A stretch of DNA of 64,000 bases from Lysinibacillus odysseyi 34hs-1 = NBRC 100172 (GCF_001591965.1 NZ_BCVX01000002.1:124001-188000); one strand, 5' to 3'; numbered from the stretch's first letter, positions 45,708-54,100 are shown. Notes: generated by a model from the letters alone, not told the origin. Numbers and translations are program-made.

Positions 45708-47141
45708 ATGTTTACATTATTGGGAGCTATCGTATTATTAATTGTCGGGTATTTTGTTTATGGAAAATTCATCGAGCGTGTGTTTATTGTCAATGATGCT
45801 ACACCCACCCCTGCTTATACAAAAGCAGACAATCTGGATTATGTGCCAATGCCGGCATGGAAAGGCTGGGTCATCCAGCTATTAAATATAGCAGGACTAG
45901 GCCCAATTTATGGGGCTATTTCCGGTGCTTTATACGGTCCAGTGGCGATGGTCTGGATTGTTCTCGGAAGTATTTTCGCCGGTGCGGTTCATGATTACTT
46001 TGCCGGCATGCTTTCTTTACGCCACGGTGGAGAGCAGTTCCCTTCCCTTGTCCAGCGGTATTTAGGAAAAGTCATGCGTGTCTTCACTGACTGTGTTTCT
46101 GTCGTCTTAATGATTTTGGTTGCTGCTGCGTTTACTGCTGGACCTGCTGCTGTTATTTCTGCAAAGACAGGTCTTACATTCATGGTAGCGATCGTCATCA
46201 TTTTTGCCTACTTTTTCCTGGCTGCCATTTTACCAATCAATAAGATTATCGGCCGTATCTATCCTATATTTGGAGCGGTACTAATGATCATGGCAGGGGC
46301 TGTACTAATTTCTCTCTTATTTTCAGATATTCGTGTACCGGAGCTTTCGTTCTCCAATATGCACCCGGGTGAGCTGCCAATTTGGCCAATGCTCATGATC
46401 ACGATTTCATGCGGGGCCATTTCAGGCTTCCATTCTACACAAAGTCCCATCATTTCCCGGACGCTGAAAAAGGAAACGGAAGGACGGATGGTATTTTATG
46501 GAGCGATGATTGGAGAAGGCGTTATTGCCCTTATTTGGTGTGCAGCAGGCATGAGCTTCTACGGCGGTACAGAATCGCTTGCAACAACAATTACAGCAAT
46601 CGGTGCCGGCGGAGTGGTAGATGAAATCTCCATCGCCCTTTTAGGGACATTCGGCAGTATTTTAGCTGTTCTTGGGATTATCATCCTGCCGATCACGACA
46701 GGTGATACATCACTGCGCTCAGCACGCATGATCGTCCTTGACTTCCTTGGTTCTCGTATTGGGAAAGACAGCAAGGCACCAGCCGTTTTAGCGACAATTG
46801 CTGTTACGCTGCCTGCATTCTATCTATCTACAATTGACTATCAATTTTTATGGCGCTATGTAGGGATGACAAATCAGATGGTTGCTGCCGTCATGCTATG
46901 GGTCGCAACATCCTATCTCCTGAAGGAAGGAAAATTCCACTGGATTGCCGGCCTGCCTGCCATGTTTATGACATCGGTCGTTTTCGTCTATTTAATGGTA
47001 GCACCGGAAGGATTCGGACTGGCGTATAATACATCCATTATCATTGGCTTATCATTGACGATTATCGTCGGACTTATGTATGTATACCAAATCTTCCGCT
47101 ACAAAGCGTTTACTAATCCAGTATTCTTAAAAGAAAACTAG
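45708..47141 (+). CDS. cstA: CstA family carbon-starvation / pyruvate transporter
   Basis: A 477-residue membrane protein with about 13 helices. The CstA signatures 'AGLGPIYGAISGALYGP', 'GAVHDYFAGMLSLRHGGEQFPSLV' and 'SCGAISGFHSTQSPIISRTLKKE' are present. E. coli CstA is a peptide and pyruvate transporter and BtsT, of the same family, a pyruvate transporter. It is shorter than E. coli CstA (about 700) but normal for the short Firmicute form. AGGAGA lies before the ATG. Divergent from lrgAB. Confidence 0.9.
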   Translation: MFTLLGAIVLLIVGYFVYGKFIERVFIVNDATPTPAYTKADNLDYVPMPAWKGWVIQLLNIAGLGPIYGAISGALYGPVAMVWIVLGSIFAGAVHDYFAGMLSLRHGGEQFPSLVQRYLGKVMRVFTDCVSVVLMILVAAAFTAGPAAVISAKTGLTFMVAIVIIFAYFFLAAILPINKIIGRIYPIFGAVLMIMAGAVLISLLFSDIRVPELSFSNMHPGELPIWPMLMITISCGAISGFHSTQSPIISRTLKKETEGRMVFYGAMIGEGVIALIWCAAGMSFYGGTESLATTITAIGAGGVVDEISIALLGTFGSILAVLGIIILPITTGDTSLRSARMIVLDFLGSRIGKDSKAPAVLATIAVTLPAFYLSTIDYQFLWRYVGMTNQMVAAVMLWVATSYLLKEGKFHWIAGLPAMFMTSVVFVYLMVAPEGFGLAYNTSIIIGLSLTIIVGLMYVYQIFRYKAFTNPVFLKEN

Positions 47142-47146
47142 CAAAA

Positions 47147-47217
47147 AGGCTCGTACAAATTGTGTACGAGCCTCAGAGTAAAGACAAAGTCTTTTTACGG
47201 CTTTGTCTTTACGTATT
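47147..47217. terminator. Tandem hairpins after the CstA-family gene
   Basis: The first stem, AGGCTCGTACA with its complement (47147-47173), is followed by a second 12 bp stem GTAAAGACAAAG with its complement (47178-47212) and TATTTTTAG. They separate two convergent genes. Confidence 0.75.
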
Positions 47218-47258
47218 TTTAGATACTATCGTAAAAGAAGGTTTACCCAGCCTTTCTT

Positions 47259-48041
47259 TTAGAGCGCCTCTCCTGAACCGCCATCAATGTTAATAGCTGT
47301 CCCCGATACATACGATGCTGCCTCAGATGCTAAAAATGTAATCACATTGGCTGCTTCCTCTGTATCTCCAATGCGCCCCAGCGGAATCGACTGGCCTACC
47401 TCTTTGGAATAATCTTCCCAAGATAAATCCGGAGCCTGCGATTTCCAACGCTTTTCAATCTGGTCACTACGGATGAGTCCGATACAGACGGCATTTACCC
47501 GGATATTATATTGGCCTAAATCCTTGCTCATTGCCTTTGTCAGGGCAAGCCCTGCTGCGCGGCTGACTGATGTCGGCAGCGAATTTGCCGGCGGTGTCTT
47601 TGCCAGTACAGCCGTGACATTGACAATCGAGCCCCCTCCTGCCTGTTTCATATAAGGAACTGCATACTTGGCACACTGGACTGCACCAAATAATTTCAAG
47701 TCAAGGTCCGCCTGCCACAACTCCGTAGTTACCTGTTCGAACGAATGAGCTGAAGAGGTCCCTGCATTATTCACTAAAATATCGATTCTGCCAAATTTGG
47801 CAACAGCCTTTTCAATAACATCTCTGCAATCCTGTTCCTTCATTATATCAGCCGGTACGACCAATACATCCGCTCCAGTTAGCTGCTTAATGCTCGCTGC
47901 TGCGACTTCTAAATGCTTTTCACCACGCGCACAAATGACGACATGGACCCCTTCTTTCGCAAGTTGCAGTGCGGTACAAAAACCAATCCCCTTACTTGCT
48001 CCTGTCACAACTGCCACTTTTCCTTGTAAATGTAGATCCAT
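47259..48041 (-). CDS. Short-chain dehydrogenase/reductase lacking the canonical Tyr-Lys pair
   Basis: A 260-residue Rossmann protein. TGASKGIG (about 14-21) binds the nucleotide, VNNAGTSS is normal, and the C-terminal 'GGSGEAL' is typical. However the catalytic YxxxK is replaced: the aligned region reads PTSVSRAAG, so Tyr is Thr and Lys is Arg, and the catalytic Ser region reads NVTAVLAK. It is therefore a divergent or non-canonical SDR; it may bind NAD(P) without classical redox activity. No close operon partner. Confidence 0.85.
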   Translation of the reverse strand: MDLHLQGKVAVVTGASKGIGFCTALQLAKEGVHVVICARGEKHLEVAAASIKQLTGADVLVVPADIMKEQDCRDVIEKAVAKFGRIDILVNNAGTSSAHSFEQVTTELWQADLDLKLFGAVQCAKYAVPYMKQAGGGSIVNVTAVLAKTPPANSLPTSVSRAAGLALTKAMSKDLGQYNIRVNAVCIGLIRSDQIEKRWKSQAPDLSWEDYSKEVGQSIPLGRIGDTEEAANVITFLASEAASYVSGTAINIDGGSGEAL

Positions 48042-48194
48042 CCCCTATTCCCCCTTTTGCTGATATATCTTTATTATACCGTGAAGAATTTTGGAAATGA
48101 ATCACCAGCCCCGTGAAATTTCTTTCATGCTTTCTCATCTTCCACGCTATAATTATCTTTCTTGTGGTTTTTCATTTAGCATAGCTATAAAAAA

Positions 48195-48517
48195 CTAATC
48201 TTCTATGTAGTCAATAGAAACAATAAAACCAAACCCAACTACTGATCTGACAGCCTGCTGATCGTCGAAATAATAAATGAGAATCATCGCTTTATAAGTG
48301 TTAGTTAAAGGGATTTCCTACTCGATTGCAGGAATAACAATTTCTTCATCAGAACATCCCTAAACTAGTACAGCAACTTAATTGCTTGCCTCCGTTACTA
48401 CATCTATTTCCATAAAATCTTCATCCACATCTGCCATAAATCCATGAAAAAAGAGTAGGGCCGGCAATCTTCTTCCAGGTTATCCAGCCATACGGATACT
48501 TTCTCCTGACTTTCCAT
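48195..48517 (-). pseudogene. Degraded Imm22-like immunity gene
   Basis: The minus strand from the ATG at 48517 reads MESQEKVSVWLDNLEEDCRP, like the N-terminus of Imm22 family immunity proteins. After a frameshift it continues as 'GFMADVDEDFMEIDVVTEASN', stops, then 'CSDEEIVIPAIE', stops again, then 'NTYKAMILIYYFDD' and ends 'GFGFIVSIDYIED'. The segments are in the expected Imm22 order but broken by at least one frameshift and two stops. The start lies 5 bases downstream of the nfi stop codon, so it was the last gene of the toxin island. Family assignment is by pattern recall. Confidence 0.55.
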
Positions 48518-48522
48518 TTCTT

Positions 48523-49224
48523 TTATTCCTCTTCCTTTTTCATATAATATGCTCTTGCCCGGTGCGTTTCCAGATCTGCCAGCCTTACAGGGATCGGCAG
48601 ACGGCTCTCCCGATTGATACAGTCCATGACAAACGCCGTACTCGTCTCTAAATCAATCCTATCCCCACAGGAAATAAAAATCGGCTTGACATTCGCCGTT
48701 GTTCTCAATGCTCTCCCATATACTTCACCGTGAATGACGATATCTGTATAGGCTCCCGCCGCATTTTCAGGCATCTGAAAGTCAACTTCATCGATTCGTA
48801 AATAGCTCTTTGCCACCCCAATCGTTGGTTTTTGTAAATACAGGGAAGCATGTGTAGCAATGCCCATATGACGGGCATGCAAATAGCCGTTTCCATCAAA
48901 CATATAAAGGTCAGGCTCGTTTGATAACTTCTTTACCGCCTCGAGTACTAAAGGGAGCTCCCGGAAAGCTAGAAAGCCTGGTATATAGGGAACCTGTATC
49001 TCTCCGTAACTATTGACTCTCTCGATAACTTCCTTCGTATGATAATTGATCACTACAATACAGCACGTGCCATAAGCCTTACCACCTGCATCCCAATAAG
49101 CCAGGTCCACTCCTGCAATCAACTGAACTTCCTCTTTACGAAAGCTGTTTTCCAGCTTTACTAATGGCAGCAGCTCATTTTGCAATGCCATAAACTCCTG
49201 CTTCATCTTTTCAATTTTCTCCAT
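48523..49224 (-). CDS. nfi: Endonuclease V (deoxyinosine 3' endonuclease)
   Basis: A 233-residue nuclease. Active-site motifs are GVDLAYW (first Asp), 'DLYMFDGNGYLHARHMGIATH' (second Asp and His-containing strand) and GVAKSYL. EndoV cleaves DNA one base 3' of deoxyinosine and other deaminated bases. The ATG at 49224 has AGGAAGG 7 bases upstream; the longer frame to 49248 lacks one. It stands at the end of the toxin-immunity island, as ywqL does in the B. subtilis ywqHIJKL locus whose toxin YwqJ is also a predicted deaminase. Confidence 0.92.
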   Translation of the reverse strand: MEKIEKMKQEFMALQNELLPLVKLENSFRKEEVQLIAGVDLAYWDAGGKAYGTCCIVVINYHTKEVIERVNSYGEIQVPYIPGFLAFRELPLVLEAVKKLSNEPDLYMFDGNGYLHARHMGIATHASLYLQKPTIGVAKSYLRIDEVDFQMPENAAGAYTDIVIHGEVYGRALRTTANVKPIFISCGDRIDLETSTAFVMDCINRESRLPIPVRLADLETHRARAYYMKKEEE

Positions 49225-49286
49225 GTGCATCCCTTCCTGAACCTGCATTTATAATTAGCCGAAATCTCACTTTTTTATCGACTCCA

Positions 49287-49440
49287 TTAACTGTAACATT
49301 CCACTGAATATAGTATTACCTCATGATAATTTGAATGATCCGGGCTATGAGCTATCAGAATATCCAGCACTTGCCTAAACGGACCATCAATCATAATGGG
49401 AATCCCTTCTATCTCTTCTCCCTTTTTGTATGCCAGCTGT
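49287..49440 (-). pseudogene. Remnant of an unidentified gene in the immunity island
   Basis: An open stretch of about 50 codons reads QLAYKKGEEIEGIPIMIDGP followed by 'FRQVLDILIAHSPDHSNYHEV' and ends at a stop at 49287. It is preceded by a stop codon and has no start or ribosome binding site. Upstream (49441-49560) another frame reads 'DRNGYFKGEEIE', suggesting frameshifted coding DNA. It was probably part of an immunity-type gene; the family is not recognised. Confidence 0.3.
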
Positions 49441-49604
49441 TTTTAGCAGGCAATGACAGCATTGCTATGGCTCAATTTCTTCACCTTTAAAATAGCCGTT
49501 CCTGTCCTTATAACATTTCTTCGTTAAGTAGAAAAAACCTGTTGCCAACGGACAATCAGGTACTTGGAAGTATGTATATTTTTGTATTTTGCATATTTTT
49601 TGTT

Positions 49605-50096
49605 TCAATCATGCAATTTGTCAAGGAACGCCGTAAATGTGGCCGCTACATAAAATAGATTTTCTCTTGCACGCTCTTCAGGCTGTTCGTCTGTTAATCC
49701 TTCATCATGCATCAGCGTTTCCTTCTCCGATGCATTTTCATGTTCCCAAAAAACTACCACTGGTTTCTCCTGCTGATCTTTATAATCAAAACACAGTAAG
49801 TTCCCGGCCGGGTCAATAGCAATCGGTAAAATGTCCCTCGGAAGCGACGAATTGTATAATTCATACTTTTTAACGATGTACTGACTGCTTTTCTCGTCAA
49901 AGCTGAATAAGCTTCCAAAGCAGCGTTCTACATCTTCCACATTAAATTCCTCCGGTAATACACTGGCTCCTCCGTTTACTTTTACACACTTTATATAATC
50001 CTGCGGTAAATAAAAACCTAATTGGGCTCCGATTTCCTTCACCCTCGCTTCGGATACTTCTGCGTCCGCGTATTCCCACTCTAAGTCTTTTCTCAC
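49605..50096 (-). CDS. SMI1/KNR4 (SUKH-1) family immunity protein
   Basis: A 163-residue acidic protein. 'VKEIGAQLGFYLPQDYIKCVKVNGG' (about 19-43) is the classic SUKH N-terminal pattern 'LP.DY..F...NGG', and 'LPIAIDPAGNLLCFDY' the later core strands. SUKH proteins neutralise diverse nuclease and other toxins of polymorphic systems. The start is GTG with GGGAGC 9 bases upstream. It lies between EndoV and an Imm6-like gene. Confidence 0.88.
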   Translation of the reverse strand: MRKDLEWEYADAEVSEARVKEIGAQLGFYLPQDYIKCVKVNGGASVLPEEFNVEDVERCFGSLFSFDEKSSQYIVKKYELYNSSLPRDILPIAIDPAGNLLCFDYKDQQEKPVVVFWEHENASEKETLMHDEGLTDEQPEERARENLFYVAATFTAFLDKLHD

Positions 50097-50134
50097 CTAA
50101 TATCCGCTCCCTTCATTTAGTTCCCGCAAGGTAA

Positions 50135-50674
50135 TCAATCCAGGATGTGCAGCTCTGTTAAAATTTTGTTCCGCCTATCACTTATCATCTTCGGATCTGA
50201 ATACTCATCTAACAGAGAGACAATCTGCTGAATATAAAGCTGTGCATCCACTATAATCCTTTTAAAACATTCAATAAAATGATTTACCAATGTGTCATCA
50301 ACTAAAGCAATTGGTTCCGGATAATACATTGCACCCTCTCTATCGAAAGCTTTTCGGCTTGTATAAGCAGTTGCGTCAATAATGCAGTTCCACGCAGTCG
50401 CCTCTACTTCATTGGCTGCCATCTCCTGGATGATAGTTATACCGTTCTCTTCATTATCCAATAAATCATATAGAGTCCCGCCTCTGTTGTCTTTCTCTTC
50501 TAACCACTCCCAACATTGCTCTATTACATATTGAGCAGCAGACCGGTCCTCCGTTTGAGAAAATACCGACAATACTTTTTCTGAAAGCCCAAGAAGAAAA
50601 AGTACTTTATTGTCATCCGAAAAATTATTGAAGTTTATAGTAACCACCTTCCTGCTTCCAAACTCATATATCAA
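50135..50674 (-). CDS. Imm6-like immunity protein
   Basis: A 179-residue helical protein. 'LFLLGLSEKVLSVF' (about 26-39), 'CWEWLEEKDNRGGTLYDLLD' and 'AWNCIIDATAYTSRKAF' match the Imm6 pattern and align well with the second Imm6-like protein of this window (54906-55409). The start is uncertain: TTG at 50674 has a weak AAAGG site, while an AGGAAGGTGG site lies inside the frame. It is an orphan immunity gene without an adjacent intact toxin. Confidence 0.7.
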   Translation of the reverse strand: MIYEFGSRKVVTINFNNFSDDNKVLFLLGLSEKVLSVFSQTEDRSAAQYVIEQCWEWLEEKDNRGGTLYDLLDNEENGITIIQEMAANEVEATAWNCIIDATAYTSRKAFDREGAMYYPEPIALVDDTLVNHFIECFKRIIVDAQLYIQQIVSLLDEYSDPKMISDRRNKILTELHILD

Positions 50675-50677
50675 TCT

Positions 50678-50790
50678 ATATTACCTTTGCATTCCCCGCT
50701 GCCAGCGAATGATGAAGAGCAATTTTCATGCTGCCAATCTGCTCTGCGGTAAGAAAGCCAGCTTCCACTGCACTGTTCAAGAAAATATAG
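50678..50790 (-). pseudogene. Short coding remnant between two immunity genes
   Basis: An open stretch without a start reads NSAVEAGFLTAEQIGSMKIA then 'LHHSLAAGNAKVI' and stops. It looks like the C-terminal tail of a toxin or pre-toxin domain but could not be assigned. It lies directly after the terminator of the SUKH-4-like gene, where a toxin tip belonging to a neighbouring immunity gene would be expected. Confidence 0.3.
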
Positions 50791-50825
50791 TAGAGAGTTT
50801 ATCATGATCCGTATAAACTCTCTAC
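50790..50825 (-). terminator. Hairpin at the end of the SUKH-4-like gene
   Basis: GTAGAGAGTTTAT and its exact complement form a 13 bp stem with a 10-base loop, overlapping the end of the coding region and followed by TATATTTTCTT on the minus strand. Confidence 0.65.
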
Positions 50826-51353
50826 TTCGTCGAACCAAAAATTTCCGTTTTCCATACATTTAGAATCGATACGCTCAAACTCTCCGCTTAACCAATGAAT
50901 TATCGATGCCGGAATATCCAAGTCTATAAAAGCATCTTCCCCATTTTTCTCAATTGCCTTGTCAATCATTTGCGCATATACAAGTAAGCAGTGTGCAAAT
51001 TGTTTGATTGAGGAATTTATAAATACTTCTAGAAAGTTATTCCCATTGTCGAGGTACACTATATAACCTTGTTTTTCAATTATACATATCGGATTGCCAG
51101 AACCAGTCGTCCCTAGAAAATAGTACTTCCCAAACTCTTCAGGCATATTAAAAACATTTATGATCGGTTTCAAGAAGGAAGACATAGAAGTGAATTCAAA
51201 GTATGGAGCCGGTGTTTCAGGCAAGCCGCCTATAGACAAAAAGCCCTTCACTTCTTCTGAAAAGGGAGCGCTGTTCAAACTTTCTTTATCAATTTTAATT
51301 AAAGGCCCATTCTTGTCAGCATCCCATCTTTCACAAAACTCCTCAGGTAACAT
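50802..51353 (-). CDS. SUKH-4-like immunity protein
   Basis: A 183-residue protein starting MLPEEFCERWDADKNGPLIK. 'GFLSIGGLPETPAPYFEF' (about 37-54), 'GTTGSGNPICI' and 'VFINSSIKQFAHCLLVY' correspond to the SUKH-4 type pattern in which 'fL...GLP' is followed by an IG-type strand and 'fvNsS..qF'. The role is inferred as neutralising a toxin. An AGGTG site precedes the ATG. It is followed upstream by a tiny SUKH-3-like fragment gene. Confidence 0.7.
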   Translation of the reverse strand: MLPEEFCERWDADKNGPLIKIDKESLNSAPFSEEVKGFLSIGGLPETPAPYFEFTSMSSFLKPIINVFNMPEEFGKYYFLGTTGSGNPICIIEKQGYIVYLDNGNNFLEVFINSSIKQFAHCLLVYAQMIDKAIEKNGEDAFIDLDIPASIIHWLSGEFERIDSKCMENGNFWFDEVESLYGS

Positions 51354-51385
51354 GATTGTTTCACCTTCCTATTAAAAAATGTTTC

Positions 51386-51520
51386 TTATCTATTTACTCT
51401 TTCATTATCGGTACTCATACTTCTTCCTTCATACCATCCGGAAGCTCTTAAAATTTCCAAAGCTTTATACTCTGTTTCATTTCTCTTTGATAAAGTTTCG
51501 GCAGTTTCTCTTTTCTTCAT
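51386..51520 (-). CDS. Small protein, likely a truncated SUKH-3-type immunity gene
   Basis: A 44-residue frame with an AAAGGAATG site before its ATG. 'ETEYKALEILRASGWYEGRS' (about 16-35) resembles the first helix and loop of SUKH-3 proteins ('vL...GW..gR'), after which the reading frame ends. It is therefore either a truncated immunity gene or a small protein. It sits between two immunity genes on the same strand. Confidence 0.45.
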   Translation of the reverse strand: MKKRETAETLSKRNETEYKALEILRASGWYEGRSMSTDNERVNR

Positions 51521-51551
51521 AATCATTCCTTTCCTTCTCACTCCAATTCTT

Positions 51552-51914
51552 TTATTGCCGTTCTGCTGAAGGGTTATAATCTACTTCTACTTTTTTCAGT
51601 CCTTCTATTACTTTAGTGATCCTTCTTGATAAGTCCTTTATCTCCTCTTCTGTTAATTCCCCTTCTGCTTCCTGGGGATTAAACATGCTTAATCTCCTTG
51701 TGATGCCTTCGATGCACCCGATAAAAACTTTTTCATGCGTTATTGCAATTTCACCGATAGCGGTATCAGTAATGACATCCTCTATCTTCCCTAACCTATC
51801 AAACTCATCCGCCAGCCTTGCTATAGCGTACCTATATCCTCTGCCTGTCTCTAAAAACTCTTCATATGTTTCCTGAATTACATCAAATAATTCGTTATAC
51901 TCCCAATCTTTCAT
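51552..51914 (-). CDS. Imm3-like immunity protein (copy 1)
   Basis: A 120-residue helical acidic protein. It begins MKDWEYNELFDVIQETYEEF and has 'GYRYAIARLADEFD', 'AIGEIAITHEKVF' and the tail 'VEVDYNPSAE'. It aligns along its whole length with the protein at 60166-60537, so the two are paralogues. The family name Imm3 is by pattern recall. It neutralises an unknown toxin. A GGAGAG site precedes the ATG. Confidence 0.6.
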   Translation of the reverse strand: MKDWEYNELFDVIQETYEEFLETGRGYRYAIARLADEFDRLGKIEDVITDTAIGEIAITHEKVFIGCIEGITRRLSMFNPQEAEGELTEEEIKDLSRRITKVIEGLKKVEVDYNPSAERQ

Positions 51915-52107
51915 AGGTCTCTCCTTATATATATAAATGATACTTTCTAATAACTATAAAATAATAAATAAATGCCCTAATATCCAAGCAGTGAATAAAG
52001 ATTAGTAAAATAGGCTGTGTAAATATACGAAGTCATTACTCTTCAAATTTTGCTCTCTATCTTTAGGGCATTTTATTTTCCGGGAAATTCAGTTGAGCAG
52101 ATATTGT

Positions 52108-52749
52108 TTAGTTGCTATTTAGTTTATTGATCAGCTTTATGACGTCCTTGCCAGTACTTGGAGTAATGTACACCTGCTTTGTATTTTGGGTAATTTCTTT
52201 ATAGAACGTTTCACCTGCAGGATAATTCCCGTCCCACCGTAAAGGAACATTGTATACATTAATTGTGCCATCACCATTCCCGCTGTAAGTTATTGAACCA
52301 TCCACTAAGCGGGAGCCTGATAGCTGGATTACATCTTCCGGATAGCTGCCGCTAGTAGTATCACTCGGATTAAGTGGTGTACCCGCTGGAATATGGTGCA
52401 CAATTAGTTCATCTATATCCTGGTTCGGTCCAAGCTGCAACCAAATGCGGGCGTACTCGATTTCCTGAGAGGAATATGTAGATAATGAATTCTCTCCCTT
52501 TTCCGTTGTTTCTTCGAAAGGATTTGAAATAGAATCCTTTGCATCAGGAGAGTCATTATTAGAACTTGATTCTGTCGATTCGGATGGAGAATCCGCCCCA
52601 TCTATCTCCTTTTCCGTTTGAGAAGCAGATTCCTCTCCTGCCTTTTCAACTGTTGGAGACCCCTTGGCATCATCCTTACATCCAACCAGCAATAGAACAA
52701 GCAATAATAAAGCAACATTACAATAAAATATCTTTATTAGTTTCTTCAT
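52108..52749 (-). CDS. Lipoprotein with Ser/Glu-rich linker and conserved C-terminal domain
   Basis: A 213-residue protein. A signal peptide ends in the lipobox LVGC (Cys about 24). A low-complexity linker rich in Ser, Glu, Asp and Asn follows (about 30-90), then a globular domain with 'EYARIWLQLGPNQDIDELIV', 'HHIPAGTPLNPSDTTSGSYP' and 'GDGTINVYNVPLRWDGNYP'. I recall this C-terminal domain in many Bacillales and staphylococcal lipoproteins, without a known function. It is the only exported-looking protein between the immunity genes. Confidence 0.75.
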   Translation of the reverse strand: MKKLIKIFYCNVALLLLVLLLVGCKDDAKGSPTVEKAGEESASQTEKEIDGADSPSESTESSSNNDSPDAKDSISNPFEETTEKGENSLSTYSSQEIEYARIWLQLGPNQDIDELIVHHIPAGTPLNPSDTTSGSYPEDVIQLSGSRLVDGSITYSGNGDGTINVYNVPLRWDGNYPAGETFYKEITQNTKQVYITPSTGKDVIKLINKLNSN

Positions 52750-52798
52750 TTATACGTCCCCTTCTTAATTAATAGCCTATTATTAATTTTAAAAAGTA

Positions 52799-53140
52799 TC
52801 ATGTATACCATTCTTCATCAGTATATTTCTCTGTCAAATCCATACTAACTGGATCATTTTCAGTGCAAAAGTGCAGGATTTCGCCAATTAATAATTCTAC
52901 CTCATCTTGATTTACTTCAAAGCCGATGTGTTCATTCCAGTCCCTATTGACTGTCACATTAAAGTTATTATACTCCTCCATATTATCCAAAAGTTCACGT
53001 ATAATCATTGGGAAAGCTATATTGCAGCCTTTATAATTGACCCAAACAGCAATATTCCCGCTAGCTAGCCTGCTAGCTTTAAAAGCATACTCTCCATAAC
53101 TATACCAGACAGTCTGTTCGTTTCTTTTTTCTATCCGCAT
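52799..53140 (-). CDS. Hypothetical protein of the immunity island
   Basis: A 113-residue acidic protein with strand-rich N-terminal half ('TVWYSYGEYAFKASRLASGN', 'IAVWVNYKGC') and a helical C-terminal half. No family was recognised. Size, acidity and position among immunity genes suggest an immunity function, but this is inference only. Confidence 0.5.
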   Translation of the reverse strand: MRIEKRNEQTVWYSYGEYAFKASRLASGNIAVWVNYKGCNIAFPMIIRELLDNMEEYNNFNVTVNRDWNEHIGFEVNQDEVELLIGEILHFCTENDPVSMDLTEKYTDEEWYT

Positions 53141-53182
53141 AATGAATTACCCCCATACATTATCATCCCCGGATTACTTCTC

Positions 53183-53362
53183 TTACCGAGATATAACCAC
53201 TTCCTTGCGTACCATACCTTTCAAATAATTAATCAAGGCAGACTGAGTGCTTTCTATATTATGAATATTATCAAAACCTTGCTGCAGTTTCCTAATTACT
53301 GTTCTCCCGACACTTGCGAGGAGGTCTTCAGAAATTCCATCCCACTGGACAGCTGGAGCATT
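53183..53362 (-). pseudogene. Unidentified C-terminal coding remnant
   Basis: A 59-codon open stretch reads NAPAVQWDGISEDLLASVGR, then 'VIRKLQQGFDNIHNIESTQS', and ends 'NYLKGMVRKEVVISR' at a stop. It has no start codon or binding site and begins right after a terminator hairpin (53375-53413), so it is unlikely to be expressed. It resembles the end of a toxin or immunity gene left by rearrangement. Confidence 0.35.
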
Positions 53363-53374
53363 TAAACAAGAAAA

Positions 53375-53413
53375 AAGCCTGCCAGAGATTATTCTGTGAC
53401 AGACCTGCTTTAC
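53375..53413 (-). terminator. Intrinsic terminator
   Basis: A stem of about ten pairs, CTGTCACAGA with TCTCTGGCAG on the minus strand, extended by AGC/GCT and followed by six T. The loop and stem are nearly the same as in the hairpin at 57763-57796. Confidence 0.75.
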
Positions 53414-53473
53414 CCAGTTTCATGAAATACATTATTATCCCATCAAGATGATATCCGGTACCCAAACTTTTAT

Positions 53474-53920
53474 TTATCCACGTTCGTTAATTAATTTCAT
53501 GCCTTCTATAAAGCTTTGTAATGTTTCCTTATTCTTTAGAGCATTATTACTTAAATATAACAAAACATCGAATTCTTCAGGGTCTGCATCATAATATATG
53601 ATGCCAGGATCAATAAACGGTTCATAGACAATCCTGCAAATTTCCTGCTCCTCAATTGTTACACGAAAACACCTTTTTGATGCAGCAATATACTCATTCG
53701 TACATATTAAATTATCCGGGTTAGCTAAATAGGAAATCCCTTTATAAAAAAAATATAACTTATCATCCTTTACATAAATACCAACTACTTCGCCATTTTC
53801 GCTTACCCCTCCTACTCCATTCCTTTCTTTATTTTTTTCCATACCTTCAACGATTGTATAATGATTATTGCCAATTAAAATAAATGATCCTAATTCCGAG
53901 TAATTTCGTAACCTTATCAT
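53474..53920 (-). CDS. Hypothetical protein of the immunity island
   Basis: A 148-residue protein, strand-rich in its first half ('LGSFILIGNNHYTIVEGMEK', 'VVGIYVKDDKLYFFYKGISY') and helical at the end. Its layout is loosely like the protein at 56241-56642 (both have a beta-rich half with 'YFFYKG..' or 'QIYFEGK' and an acidic tail), but I cannot claim homology. Likely an orphan immunity gene. It ends at the terminator 53375-53413. Confidence 0.5.
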   Translation of the reverse strand: MIRLRNYSELGSFILIGNNHYTIVEGMEKNKERNGVGGVSENGEVVGIYVKDDKLYFFYKGISYLANPDNLICTNEYIAASKRCFRVTIEEQEICRIVYEPFIDPGIIYYDADPEEFDVLLYLSNNALKNKETLQSFIEGMKLINERG

Positions 53921-53988
53921 CTCGTATCCTTCTTTCTGAGCTTGTTCCCAACAAAACGCTTACGTATGCTTTAATCCTTACAAGATAT

Positions 53989-54090
53989 TCAACACATCAT
54001 CTTTTTTCATAGGGCTTTTAATGATTAATCCATCCTTGATGATTCCAGCCCCTCTTTTTATTGCTTTTTCAAATAATCTTTATCCTATTT
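53989..54090 (-). pseudogene. C-terminal remnant of an immunity-type gene
   Basis: An open stretch of about 34 codons reads LFEKAIKRGAGIIKDGLIIK then 'SPMKKDDVLNIL' and stops. It has no start site. The end 'KDDVLNIL' loosely resembles the tail of the Imm6-like protein nearby ('NKDDIMHFLKGLL'). Confidence 0.3.
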
Positions 54091-54100
54091 ACTTATTTTT

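Noticed and set aside
46382..46624. Frames overlapping the CstA-family gene in other phases
   Set aside because: Shadows of a long conserved membrane protein gene.
51970..52071. Distant inverted repeat AAATGCCCTAA / TTAGGGCATTT
   Set aside because: The arms lie about 80 bases apart with no transposase or target duplication; probably chance or part of a terminator, so not called a mobile element.
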